A stretch of DNA of 31,547 bases from Flavobacteriales bacterium UBA6165. Its GTDB lineage: Bacteria; Bacteroidota; Bacteroidia; Flavobacteriales_D; Crocinitomicaceae. Under the pieces are notes generated by a model, which made no database searches, was not told the DNA's origin, and was given only the letters and a program-made list of their open reading frames with translations. Below are positions 24,440-31,547 of this stretch, one piece after another (position 1 is the first letter of the stretch; each line of letters begins with the position of its first letter). The position numbers and the translations under genes were made by a program. Location of the stretch: NCBI GenBank assembly GCA_002422285.1, contig DIUF01000111.1, positions 20,041 to 51,587 of the forward strand, given 5' to 3'.

Positions 24440-25732
24440 ATGAAATACCACGCACTACCTAGTCAACTGTTCGTGAAAAACAGAGAAAAATTTGCCAGCG
24501 CCATGATTGATGGTGCTTTGGCTGTTTTCAATTCCAACGATATTTATCCTGTTAGCGCAGATGGTACCATGCCTTTTCAGCAGCACCGCGATATTTTTTA
24601 TTTGTCGGGAGTAGATCAAGAGGAGAGCATATTGGTGCTTTTTCCTTCGGCGAAAGACCCAAAGCACAGAGAAGTATTGTTCTTGCGCGAAACCAACGAA
24701 CATATTGCCGTTTGGGAAGGTGAAAAATTGACCAAAGACCGCGCATTTGAGGTTTCGGGCATCAAAACAGTCTATTGGTTGTCGCAGTTCGATACCATTT
24801 TCAAGACCTTGATGGCAGAGGCGGAAACGATTTATTTCAACACCAACGAACACTTGCGCGCCAACACAGAGGTAGAAACCCGCGAAGATCGCTTTATCAA
24901 AAAATGTCGCGAACAATATCCTGCACATCAGGTAAAGAAAAGCGCTCCGATTATGCATAAAATTCGTTCCATCAAAGAGGCAGAAGAGTTGGAGTTGATG
25001 CAGTTGGCTTGTAACATCACTGAAAAGGGAGTGCGTCGTTTGTTGAATTTTGTAAAGCCCGGGGTTTGGGAATACGAGATTGAAGCCGAATTGGCCCATG
25101 AATTTTTGATGAATCGCTCAAAAGGTTTTGCTTATACACCAATTGTTGCATCTGGCCCAAATGCTTGCGTGTTGCATTACATTGAGAACAACCAACAGTG
25201 CAAAGCAGGCGATGTGATTTTGCTTGATGTGGGAGCTGAATATGCCAACTATGCTTCCGATTTAACCCGTTGCATTCCGGTAAGTGGTCGATTTACGCAG
25301 CGCCAAAAAGATGTTTATAATGCAGTACTGCGTGTAAAGAATTTTGCGCAAAACCTATTGGTTCCAGGTACCATGATGGTCGATTATCACAAAGAAGTGG
25401 GTCTGTTCATGGAAAAAGAATTGCTCGGCTTAGGCTTGATTGACCAAACGGATATCAAAACCCAAAAGGCAGATTGGCCGGCGTATAAGAAATATTTCAT
25501 GCACGGAACATCCCACTTTATTGGTCTCGACACTCACGATGTTGGTCTTTGGAACGAGCCCATTCAAGCGAATATGGTCTTTACTTGCGAACCGGGCATC
25601 TACATCCCAGAAGAAGGTTTGGGCATCCGCTTAGAGGATGATTTGGTGGTAAGAGATTCAGGAGCGCCATTTAATTTGATGGCCAATATTCCAATTGAGG
25701 CAGATGAAATTGAGGATTTGATGAATGCTTAA
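24440..25732 (+). CDS. Xaa-Pro aminopeptidase (M24B)
   Basis: The start is ATG 24440 (430 residues); the longer frame from 24353 overlaps the divergent promoter region. The N-terminal aminopeptidase P domain (FQQHRDIFYLSGVDQEES) is followed by the creatinase fold. Metal ligands of the M24 peptidases are visible: Asp in LLDVGAEYANYASDLTR (two), His in MHGTSHFIGLDTHDVG, Glu in FTCEPGIYIPEEG, and Glu in GIRLEDDLVV. It removes the first residue from peptides with proline in second position, in the cytoplasm. Confidence 0.96.
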   Translation: MKYHALPSQLFVKNREKFASAMIDGALAVFNSNDIYPVSADGTMPFQQHRDIFYLSGVDQEESILVLFPSAKDPKHREVLFLRETNEHIAVWEGEKLTKDRAFEVSGIKTVYWLSQFDTIFKTLMAEAETIYFNTNEHLRANTEVETREDRFIKKCREQYPAHQVKKSAPIMHKIRSIKEAEELELMQLACNITEKGVRRLLNFVKPGVWEYEIEAELAHEFLMNRSKGFAYTPIVASGPNACVLHYIENNQQCKAGDVILLDVGAEYANYASDLTRCIPVSGRFTQRQKDVYNAVLRVKNFAQNLLVPGTMMVDYHKEVGLFMEKELLGLGLIDQTDIKTQKADWPAYKKYFMHGTSHFIGLDTHDVGLWNEPIQANMVFTCEPGIYIPEEGLGIRLEDDLVVRDSGAPFNLMANIPIEADEIEDLMNA

Positions 25733-25780
25733 GCATAGAGAATGAAAAGTTGGTTGTGCTTTGTTTTTAAATAGTTGCAT

Positions 25781-26344
25781 ATGTTGCCTAAAGGAATAAA
25801 AAGTATTTTGTGTTTGATGCTGTTATTTTCAGCGCAGCCGGGTTTATTCGCCTCAGAGCCTGATGATGACAAGAAGCACAAAGTCTATATAGAAGGCTTG
25901 GGCAAGTCGGTTATTTGGCTGTCTATGAATTATGAGTATGAGCTAACAAAACGGATTTCTTTGGGTACAGGCTTGGGTTATACAAACCTTTCTTCTCTTC
26001 CTATGGTTCGCGTAAACGACGGCGTTTATGAAACGGGGAGGCATTTTGAGTTGCTCTCTTCTCAGGCCATCTTCGCGAATTATTTCATTGGCAAGCGCAA
26101 TCATAAATTGTTTTTTACCGGTGGTTTGACTAATTTTTGGTCTTTGTCTCGACGAAAATTTGACTCAGACACGAGGTTCTTTTCAGATGCGCAGGTTCGT
26201 TGGAATCTGGGTGTAGGCTATCAGTATTCGACTACTCATGTTTTTATGAGGTTCACGGCTTACGCATTGCGACTTCCAGAGCCAGTTGGTATTTTTCCAG
26301 AAATAGTACCATGGGCGGGAATTTCATTGGGATACAGATTCTGA
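25781..26344 (+). CDS. outer-membrane beta-barrel protein
   Basis: This 187-residue protein starts at ATG 25781 with a signal sequence up to PGLFASEPDDDKK. The body has barrel-like strands (YIEGLGKSVIWLSMNYEYEL, LGTGLGYTNLSSLP, LFFTGGLTN, WNLGVGYQY, HVFMRFTAYALRL) and ends GISLGYRF with a terminal Phe as in outer-membrane porins. The function is unknown. It lies 48 nt behind the aminopeptidase gene, probably in the same transcript, with the hydrolase next. Confidence 0.72.
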   Translation: MLPKGIKSILCLMLLFSAQPGLFASEPDDDKKHKVYIEGLGKSVIWLSMNYEYELTKRISLGTGLGYTNLSSLPMVRVNDGVYETGRHFELLSSQAIFANYFIGKRNHKLFFTGGLTNFWSLSRRKFDSDTRFFSDAQVRWNLGVGYQYSTTHVFMRFTAYALRLPEPVGIFPEIVPWAGISLGYRF

Positions 26345-26411
26345 GTTATTCCATGAATTGCGAAGTAAAATTACCTGCTTGTTGCCTATAAATTATTTAT
26401 TCAATGTATCC

Positions 26412-27164
26412 ATGATTCAAATTATTTCAGGAACCAAAAATGCCACAACTGTTGTCTTTCTTCACGGCTATTTGTTGTCGAGTTCACAATGGCAAAAATT
26501 GGCATTGAAGCGCGCTCCATGGCGTTCTGTCTTATTGGATTTGCCTTGTCATGGCGAAAACAAAAACGATCATTTGTCTCAGCGCAACATGAAAGCTTAC
26601 GCAGACTTTGTGCAAGCGGAATTACAAAAAATTGGCGTGGAGCGCTATCAGCTTGTGGGTCACAGCATGGGTGGATATATTGGCTTGGAATTGCTTAAGC
26701 AAGACAAAAACTTGGATAAACTCATTTTGTTGCATTCTAATATTTGGGGGGATTCTGAAGAACGCAAACGCAATCGGGAACGTGTAGCCGCCGTTGTGAA
26801 ACGCAACAAAACATTGTTTCTAAGAGAATCTCTTCCTCTTTTGTTCAAAGACAAGCACAAGCATCAATCTGTGATTTTAGAACTCATTCGCGAGGCCAGT
26901 GCCATGAGCGCAGAAGGAATTGCACACGGAGCCCTGTCCATGCGCGACCGAACGGATCAATTCGATCTTGTTCAACAAAATGCCCAACGCATTTTTTTCA
27001 TTCAAGGCAGCCACGATGCATTGATTCCACTCAAGGCAGCTGAAGAAGCCTGGAAAAAATATGCGAGCGAAGACCATTTTTTCGTCATCCCAGACTGCGG
27101 ACACATGAGCCATTTTGAAAGACCGAGAACCTTGAGGAGGTTGTTGGAGGATATTGTTTTTTAG
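26412..27164 (+). CDS. alpha/beta hydrolase
   Basis: The start is ATG 26412 (250 residues); the frame from 26358 begins with TTG. The classical fold is clear: oxyanion strand VVFLHGYLLSSSQWQ, nucleophile elbow LVGHSMGGYIG (Ser), acid in GSHDALIPL (Asp), and catalytic His in PDCGHMSHFERP. The middle cap region holds basic helices (EERKRNRERVAAVVKR). It is probably an esterase or lactonase; the substrate is unknown. There is no secretion signal. Confidence 0.92.
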   Translation: MIQIISGTKNATTVVFLHGYLLSSSQWQKLALKRAPWRSVLLDLPCHGENKNDHLSQRNMKAYADFVQAELQKIGVERYQLVGHSMGGYIGLELLKQDKNLDKLILLHSNIWGDSEERKRNRERVAAVVKRNKTLFLRESLPLLFKDKHKHQSVILELIREASAMSAEGIAHGALSMRDRTDQFDLVQQNAQRIFFIQGSHDALIPLKAAEEAWKKYASEDHFFVIPDCGHMSHFERPRTLRRLLEDIVF

Positions 27165-27219
27165 AAAAATACTTTCCAATTTTGTTTTCTCTAAAAAACA
27201 AAAACTACGGTTGAACAGA

Positions 27220-27474
27220 CTATTCCTCCCCACACCCACAATGCTTCGAAACAGGATCATAACCTGCACCACCATAGGGATTACAGCGTAATATGCGTTT
27301 TATGCCATGATATAAGCCTGTGATTGGCCCACAAGTGCGCAAGGCTTCAATCATAAAACTGGAACACGTGGGTTCGTAGCGACAACTCTGCGGCAGCATC
27401 GGACTGATGAACCATTGGTAGATTTTCACCAAGAGAATGAATGGGTAGGAAAGAATAATTCTTATGGTTTTCAT
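27220..27474 (-). CDS. yidD: membrane protein insertion efficiency factor
   Basis: This 84-residue YidD homologue has the characteristic ISPMLPQSCRYEPTCSSFM, ALRTCGPITGLYHGIKRILR and CNPYGGAGYDPV. It supports membrane protein insertion by YidC. The C-terminus HCGCGEE is Cys-rich. Its ATG overlaps the TGA of the methyltransferase gene by 4 nt, which suggests coupling. It is not beside rnpA, rpmH or yidC here, unlike in many bacteria. Confidence 0.96.
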   Translation of the reverse strand: MKTIRIILSYPFILLVKIYQWFISPMLPQSCRYEPTCSSFMIEALRTCGPITGLYHGIKRILRCNPYGGAGYDPVSKHCGCGEE

Positions 27475-28325
27475 AACGGCTTATCGTAGCTCCAATCTTT
27501 GATTTCTTGGAAACGCGCGTAGCATTTCTCAAGACTCGGATGATGCAAAACGCTTTCTACACTTACTTCTGGAAGGACATCTTGAGCCAAATCGTTTCTA
27601 ACAAAAATGAAATTGAAGCCCAAATCATTGGCGCCCACCAAGCGGTAACCTTTCTTTTTGCCCAATTTCATCATGGCAGTGGGAGAAGCTCCGTGATACG
27701 TCGGATTTTTACCCGGGAAAACATAGTCAGGATTGTAAGGCACCACCAAATCTTCCATGCCAAAAGCGACTTGGGTTTCGATGATTACCACTTGTGGCTC
27801 AACCACATCCAAAGCATCCCAAACCCAATAATCATTGCCATCAATATCGATAGAGAGCAAACCAATTTCGCCGGATAAGCCGCTGTTTTTCACCAAATTG
27901 TTGATGTTTTCGCGTTTCGCCAAAGCCTCCACAAAAACAGGTTTTTCTCCCCACGGATGCGGATATTTGTTGTAGAAATATTCGCCGCGCGAAATGGCTT
28001 TCGGGTTACCGTCGATAAAAGTACCCGACCAACCAAAATTCAGCGCCAAATTCGCACTGTTGCTGTTGATGCCATCGTCTGAACCGATTTCCAAAAAGGT
28101 TTTTTTCGTCATACCAATGGCCGCAAAAATGTAGAGCAACAAACCGTCTTCTTCAAACTGCGAAAATGCCCGAAAACCCGTTTGGTTTAAAGGAACTAAA
28201 TGACCTTTTTGAATGCGCTCTTGGTGCTGTAAACACAAACTCCGTTGCGCCACTTGACTGGCAGCATTGAAGCGATTGCGAACCCGAAGAATGTTGAAAT
28301 ATTTTTTGATGAGGTGTTTGAGCAA
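27471..28325 (-). CDS. SAM-dependent methyltransferase-like protein
   Basis: No ATG occurs at the N-terminus. The chosen start is TTG 28325 (284 residues); the longer frame to 28475 runs through an intergenic palindromic repeat and is unlikely. TAAATTTC 16 nt upstream resembles a -7 element. The Rossmann region shows motif I FLEIGSDDGINS, an acidic FIDGNPKA after strand 2, LLSIDIDGNDYWVWDAL, and VVIIETQ. It is FkbM-like but not a clear member. The N-terminal 60 residues are basic and carry no membrane helix. The substrate may be a surface polysaccharide or lipid; this is inferred. Confidence 0.75.
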   Translation of the reverse strand: MLKHLIKKYFNILRVRNRFNAASQVAQRSLCLQHQERIQKGHLVPLNQTGFRAFSQFEEDGLLLYIFAAIGMTKKTFLEIGSDDGINSNSANLALNFGWSGTFIDGNPKAISRGEYFYNKYPHPWGEKPVFVEALAKRENINNLVKNSGLSGEIGLLSIDIDGNDYWVWDALDVVEPQVVIIETQVAFGMEDLVVPYNPDYVFPGKNPTYHGASPTAMMKLGKKKGYRLVGANDLGFNFIFVRNDLAQDVLPEVSVESVLHHPSLEKCYARFQEIKDWSYDKPL

Positions 28326-28384
28326 GGTGTAGAAATTTAGTTGCGAAGGTAAAAAAAAATGTGGATGCTGAGCTAGATGAAAGG

Positions 28385-28473
28385 GGACACAAAGCAGGCA
28401 CGAAGGGCACAATGCATCATGTCGAAAACTTTTCTTTTGTGAAGCTTTGTGCTTCTTAGTGCTCTTTGTGACC
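28385..28473. repeat. imperfect inverted repeat, intergenic
   Basis: GGACACAAAG (28385-28394) faces CTTTGTGACC (28464-28473), with further imperfect matches built from CACAAAG and GCAC words inward. The arms are about 35 nt. It lies between the methyltransferase start and the SafE-like stop. Confidence 0.65.
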
Positions 28474-28490
28474 AAAAAGCCCCTAAAAAA

Positions 28491-29258
28491 TCACTCTTTT
28501 GTTTTCAATTTCTTTTTGCTCACACACTCATCTGTTCCTTTTTTGGAGCAACAACTCACTTCTTCTTCGCCGCTTTCAGAAATTTCCACTTTTGGTGAGA
28601 TATAAGGAATGTCGAGATTCATGCCGCGCACGATGAAAAGTCCACCAAAAAGGATGAGGATCACGGGACTTGCTTTGCGGAATTTCTCGCGCAAGGAAAG
28701 TGAAATACTGTTGGCGAAATAGGTGATTGTCGCCATGGCGGGCAAGGTTCCCAATCCAAAAACGGCCATGAATAAAGCGCCTTCGAAGAGTCCACCATAC
28801 ACCAAAGAACCGAGCAATGCAAAATATACGGCCCCACAAGGTAATAAGCCGTTGATCATGCCCAACATAAACAGCGACAAGGTGCCTTTGCGCTTGATGA
28901 GCTTGCCAAATGTGCCGTGTACAAAGCCATTCAGCTTCATGTGGATGCGGTTGAAAAAATGGAATTTCGCGAAAATCCGAGGAAAAATCACGCCGGCAAT
29001 AATCAAGGCGCCAAATATTATGGAAATGGTTTGCAAGAGTCCCATGAGTTGAAAAGTCTTGCCCATCATGCCGAAAATGGCACCCAAAATGGCATAAACC
29101 AAAATACGCCCCATGTGATAAACGACAGTTTTCATCAATTTTTCAGCGGGTGGTGCTTGCTGAATGGGTAAAATCATAGCAATTGGACCACACATGCCCA
29201 CGCAATGCAGACTCGATGAGAGTCCCAAAATCAACGCTATGGAAATCAAAGAAATCAT
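28491..29258 (-). CDS. SafE/TauE-like membrane protein of the cbb3 cluster
   Basis: The start is ATG 29258 (255 residues), whose first bases overlap the ccoH stop (ATGA). It has six or so membrane helices. The N-terminal SSSLHCVGMCGP (C19, C23) is the conserved motif of the cbb3-associated 'sulfite exporter' family, found with ccoGHIS genes in many Bacteroidota and Proteobacteria (recalled). INGLLPCGAVYFAL is the second conserved Cys/Pro helix. After the last helix the soluble tail carries VSCCSKKGTDEC, three Cys among lysines. It probably works in copper or electron supply for oxidase assembly rather than sulfite export; this is inferred from neighbours. Confidence 0.85.
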   Translation of the reverse strand: MISLISIALILGLSSSLHCVGMCGPIAMILPIQQAPPAEKLMKTVVYHMGRILVYAILGAIFGMMGKTFQLMGLLQTISIIFGALIIAGVIFPRIFAKFHFFNRIHMKLNGFVHGTFGKLIKRKGTLSLFMLGMINGLLPCGAVYFALLGSLVYGGLFEGALFMAVFGLGTLPAMATITYFANSISLSLREKFRKASPVILILFGGLFIVRGMNLDIPYISPKVEISESGEEEVSCCSKKGTDECVSKKKLKTKE

Positions 29259-29686
29259 TTGCTCACCCAAAAAGTTTTGCGAATAGAAAATTGTTTGTCG
29301 CCATCTTTCCAAACCATGCGCAGCTCATATTTTCCTTTGTGGAATTCATCCAAGGAGAATTGATGCAAGCGACCTTGACCGATGTTTTTGTTTAAATCCC
29401 ATGCGGCATTGTCGGCACGGTAAAAGTGCAATTCAGCTTGATCAAATTGCGGGAAATTTTCGTCGAAAAACATATTCAATTGGCCATCAACGGATTCTAT
29501 TTGAACGTTGTTGAGATAGATCAACCCGTTTTCAGTGGCTTCTTTTGTTTCGTTGAAGACCAATTCGCGTGAATAGTAATCTGTGTATTCCAAGTCTACA
29601 TCTTGGCGCAGAAAACTGGTTACTAGCGTCAAAATAAAGATGACGAATGCGATTAATGCTATTGTAATTCCATGTCCGAAGTTCAT
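29255..29686 (-). CDS. ccoH: FixH/CcoH-family cbb3 oxidase assembly protein
   Basis: This 143-residue protein has one N-terminal membrane helix (MNFGHGITIALIAFVIFILT) and a periplasmic domain with the FixH pattern DLEYTDYYSRELVF, LHFYRADNAAWD and YELRMVWKDGDKQFSIRK. FixH/CcoH stabilises subunits during cbb3 oxidase assembly. It lies downstream of ccoG, separated by a palindromic spacer, and overlaps the SafE-like gene by 4 nt. Confidence 0.92.
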   Translation of the reverse strand: MNFGHGITIALIAFVIFILTLVTSFLRQDVDLEYTDYYSRELVFNETKEATENGLIYLNNVQIESVDGQLNMFFDENFPQFDQAELHFYRADNAAWDLNKNIGQGRLHQFSLDEFHKGKYELRMVWKDGDKQFSIRKTFWVSK

Positions 29687-29701
29687 ATTTCTTTATTATT
29701 T

Positions 29702-29800
29702 GAGATTTGAAAATTTGAAATTCGAGATTGCCCACCTCCGTAAACTTCGTAATTCACGCACTTGGTGGGCTGGAATCTCGAATTTCAAATCTCGAATTTT
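29702..29800. repeat. palindromic spacer between ccoG and ccoH
   Basis: The arm ATTTGAAATTCGAGATT plus GCCCACC (29713-29736) faces GGTGGGC plus AATCTCGAATTTCAAAT (29764-29790). The stem is 17 and 7 bp, broken by a 3-nt bulge, with a 27-nt loop. GAGATTTGAAA continues the arms partly outward. Confidence 0.85.
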
Positions 29801-29807
29801 TTAATGT

Positions 29808-31205
29808 TTACAATATAGGTCCCACAAAGGTTGTTTTTACTTTAGTTACAAGTTTATCACCGGCGTATATGCCTACATAAACGAAGTTTCTTCCTTTTTT
29901 AATGTCATCAGGGTTCATTTTTACAATTACGGGCGATTTCAAATGTTGTTCGGGTTGTAAAACAGCATCTTGCAAGGCCAATTCAATTTCTCCTTGGGTG
30001 TCAATCAATTCTAGGCGAAGGGGATAAGCGTTTTTGGTTTTATTGGTCAAATTCAACTCATAAATGTTCGATATGCGTCCGTCGGCCAATTCTTGGTAGG
30101 TAGTTCCCCGCTGACGTAACATCTTAGCACTGAAGTCGGAACGCGTGGCCACCAAGGTCACCAAGACACCAAAAAGCAAGGTCAATACAACGCTATAACC
30201 AATCACGCGCGGTGTCCAGCGGAATTTCACGCCTGTGTTGATGCCATTTTCACTGTCGTAGCGAATCAATCCTTTCGGCAAATCAACGGCTTCCATCATG
30301 TGGTCGCAGGCGTCGATACAGGCTGTACAGTTCACACATTCGAGTTGCGTGCCGTGGCGGATATCAATTCCCGTTGGACATACATCAACACAGTGACCAC
30401 AATCAATACAATCGCCTTTGCCAGCCGTTTTGCGGTCTTCGTTTTTTCGGAATTTACCGCGTTCTTCTCCACGCACATGGTCGTATGTGATGACAATGGA
30501 GTTTTTGTCTAACAACACTCCTTGCAAGCGCCCATAAGGACAAATCGTTGTGCAGACCTGTTCTCTCAAAAACATAAACACGCCGTAAAACACAAAGGTG
30601 AAAATGATGAGAGCAATCAGTCCGCCGATGTGCTCTTTGGGATGTGTGGTTTGAATGGCCCATAATTCATCTGCGCCAATGATATAAGCCAGAAAAGTGT
30701 TGGCAATCAGGAAAGAAATTCCAAAGAAAAGGCTGTGTTTCAAAACACGTTTGCGGATTTTTTCTGCATTCCAAGGCTGCGCGTCTAGTTTCTTTTGGTG
30801 CGTCCAATCGCCATCAATCCAATATTCGATGCGGCGGAAGAGCATTTCCATAAATATGGTTTGCGGACAAAACCAACCACAGAAGATGCGTCCGAAAATT
30901 ACAGTGAACAACACAACGAATACAACTGAAACGACCAAACCAATGGCGAGGATGTAGAAGTCTTGTGGCCAAAAAATCTGCCCGAAGAACACAAATTTGC
31001 GCTCAATCACATTCAATAAAATCATGGGCTCTCCGCCAATTTTGATGTGTGGTGTGGCAAAAAGCAGCGCGAGTAGCAAATAGCTCAAAAGCTTTCTTTT
31101 GTCGTAGAACCAGCCTTTCGGCATTTTTGGGTAAACCCAGATGCGTTTTCCTTTGTCGTCAACGGTTGCGATCGTGTCTCTGAAGGATTCGTCTTGCGAT
31201 GTCAT
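29808..31205 (-). CDS. ccoG: cytochrome c oxidase accessory protein CcoG (FixG)
   Basis: This 465-residue membrane iron-sulfur protein has about five helices. It carries FCGWFCP (C109, C113) in the first loop, VCTTICPYG (C218, C222), and the double 4Fe-4S motif GDCIDCGHCVDVCP and ECVNCTACIDACDH (residues 265-300). A C-terminal Ig-like periplasmic domain ends the protein. CcoG reduces Cu(II) and helps load CuB of cbb3 oxidase in studied bacteria. The start is ATG 31205, behind the ccoP terminator. Confidence 0.97.
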   Translation of the reverse strand: MTSQDESFRDTIATVDDKGKRIWVYPKMPKGWFYDKRKLLSYLLLALLFATPHIKIGGEPMILLNVIERKFVFFGQIFWPQDFYILAIGLVVSVVFVVLFTVIFGRIFCGWFCPQTIFMEMLFRRIEYWIDGDWTHQKKLDAQPWNAEKIRKRVLKHSLFFGISFLIANTFLAYIIGADELWAIQTTHPKEHIGGLIALIIFTFVFYGVFMFLREQVCTTICPYGRLQGVLLDKNSIVITYDHVRGEERGKFRKNEDRKTAGKGDCIDCGHCVDVCPTGIDIRHGTQLECVNCTACIDACDHMMEAVDLPKGLIRYDSENGINTGVKFRWTPRVIGYSVVLTLLFGVLVTLVATRSDFSAKMLRQRGTTYQELADGRISNIYELNLTNKTKNAYPLRLELIDTQGEIELALQDAVLQPEQHLKSPVIVKMNPDDIKKGRNFVYVGIYAGDKLVTKVKTTFVGPIL

Positions 31206-31227
31206 TTTGAAATATTTTGGTGGTGTA

Positions 31228-31262
31228 AGAAAGAAATGTCCGCAACTATTCAGCTGCGGACA
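31228..31262 (-). terminator. hairpin terminator between ccoP and ccoG
   Basis: On the minus strand TGTCCGCA (31262-31255) pairs with TGCGGACA (31244-31237) around a 10-nt loop, followed by TTTCTTTCTT. It would end or attenuate the ccoP transcript before ccoG. Confidence 0.75.
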
Positions 31263-31270
31263 CTCCCTGT

Positions 31271-31546
31271 TTATTCTTGTAATTCGGGTTCGATTTGTTG
31301 TTCTTCTTCCTCAGCTTCGGGCTCGCTAGCAGTGTTGTCTTTTTTGTATAAGTCACCCTCTGGTGGCATACCTTCAGCATACGGCATCCCTAAAACATAG
31401 GAGGCTACTTGCTGAATTTGCAATGGAGTGAAGAGATTCCCGTGTGGAGTCATTTTTCCATTGGGCGAACCATACTTGATGATTTTAAATAAATCTTTGA
31501 TGTCGTTGCCGTGAATCCAATATTCGTCAGTCAAGTTTGGACCAAT
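31271..31546 (-). CDS. ccoP: cbb3-type cytochrome c oxidase subunit III, 3' end
   Basis: The frame is open to the window edge, so only the C-terminal part is seen (91 residues). IGPNLTDEYWIHG and GKMTPHGNLFTPLQIQQVASYVLGM form the distal half of a cytochrome c domain, with Met in GKMTPHG as the likely haem ligand. A Glu-rich tail (EPEAEEEEQQIEPELQE) ends the protein. The CXXCH motifs would lie outside the window. Position just upstream of ccoG supports CcoP. Confidence 0.88.
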   Translation of the reverse strand: MGPNLTDEYWIHGNDIKDLFKIIKYGSPNGKMTPHGNLFTPLQIQQVASYVLGMPYAEGMPPEGDLYKKDNTASEPEAEEEEQQIEPELQE

Positions 31547-31547
31547 T

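Noticed and set aside
24455..25099. 214-residue antisense frame inside the aminopeptidase gene
   Set aside because: The opposite strand encodes a clear M24 peptidase; the antisense translation has no domain.
27170..27215. Terminator between the hydrolase and yidD
   Set aside because: TTTTGTTTT and AAACAAAA can pair, but the stem is pure A/T plus one G-C and there is no following T run on either strand.
27507..27878. 123-residue plus-strand frame inside the methyltransferase gene
   Set aside because: A shadow frame of the methyltransferase, which shows a Rossmann motif and overlaps yidD as an operon.

Overview
The window looks like chromosomal DNA of a Bacteroidota bacterium, probably Flavobacteriales; a Crocinitomicaceae/Fluviicola-like member is a guess. 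Evidence: a type A and a type B (gliding-associated) type IX secretion C-terminal domain, Bacteroidota-type promoters (TTG, about 19 nt, TAnnTTTG), almost no Shine-Dalgarno sequences, the gene order yceD-rpmF-plsX-fabH-accB-accC, a CcoG/CcoH/SafE-like cbb3 oxidase maturation cluster, and MbnP and DUF4382 lipoproteins. No tRNA, rRNA, CRISPR array or intact transposase was seen.

Layout. 1-2067 (+): the 3' end of a T9SS-secreted protein, then a small membrane protein with a Cx9CNGxCQLN motif and a CDIC-starting outer-membrane protein. 2075-3654 (-): a HAD phosphatase translationally coupled to an unknown exported protein. 3803-5005 (-): a second Cx9CNGxCQLN protein followed by an MbnP-like lipoprotein. 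These two blocks plausibly form one split copper-handling module. 5074-9722 (-): one operon for ribosomal protein bL32 and the start of fatty acid and phospholipid synthesis, with a clear promoter at 9693-9722 and a terminator at 5033-5060. 9755-13498 (-): a 1247-residue PKD-repeat surface protein. 13586-15713 (-): pdxA and an FAD oxidoreductase.

15744-16548 is the most unusual stretch. A four-helix-bundle (23S rRNA IVP-type) gene is flanked on both sides by 22-bp-period repeats in opposite orientation. It is split by a 264-bp MITE-like element with 22-bp terminal inverted repeats and a 5-bp target duplication. Next come comF (-), a 562-bp gene-free stretch, and nrdB-nrdA (+), the aerobic ribonucleotide reductase.

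21260-28325: a DUF4382 lipoprotein bracketed by two nearly identical terminators, a glycerophosphodiester phosphodiesterase, a small Cys-containing protein, two outer-membrane beta-barrel proteins, Xaa-Pro aminopeptidase, an alpha/beta hydrolase, yidD and a methyltransferase. 28385-31547 (-): a palindromic intergenic repeat and then the 3' end of ccoP, ccoG, ccoH and a SafE/TauE-like membrane protein, a set that matures the cbb3 terminal oxidase. Copper is a possible link between this cluster and the MbnP/CNGxC genes.
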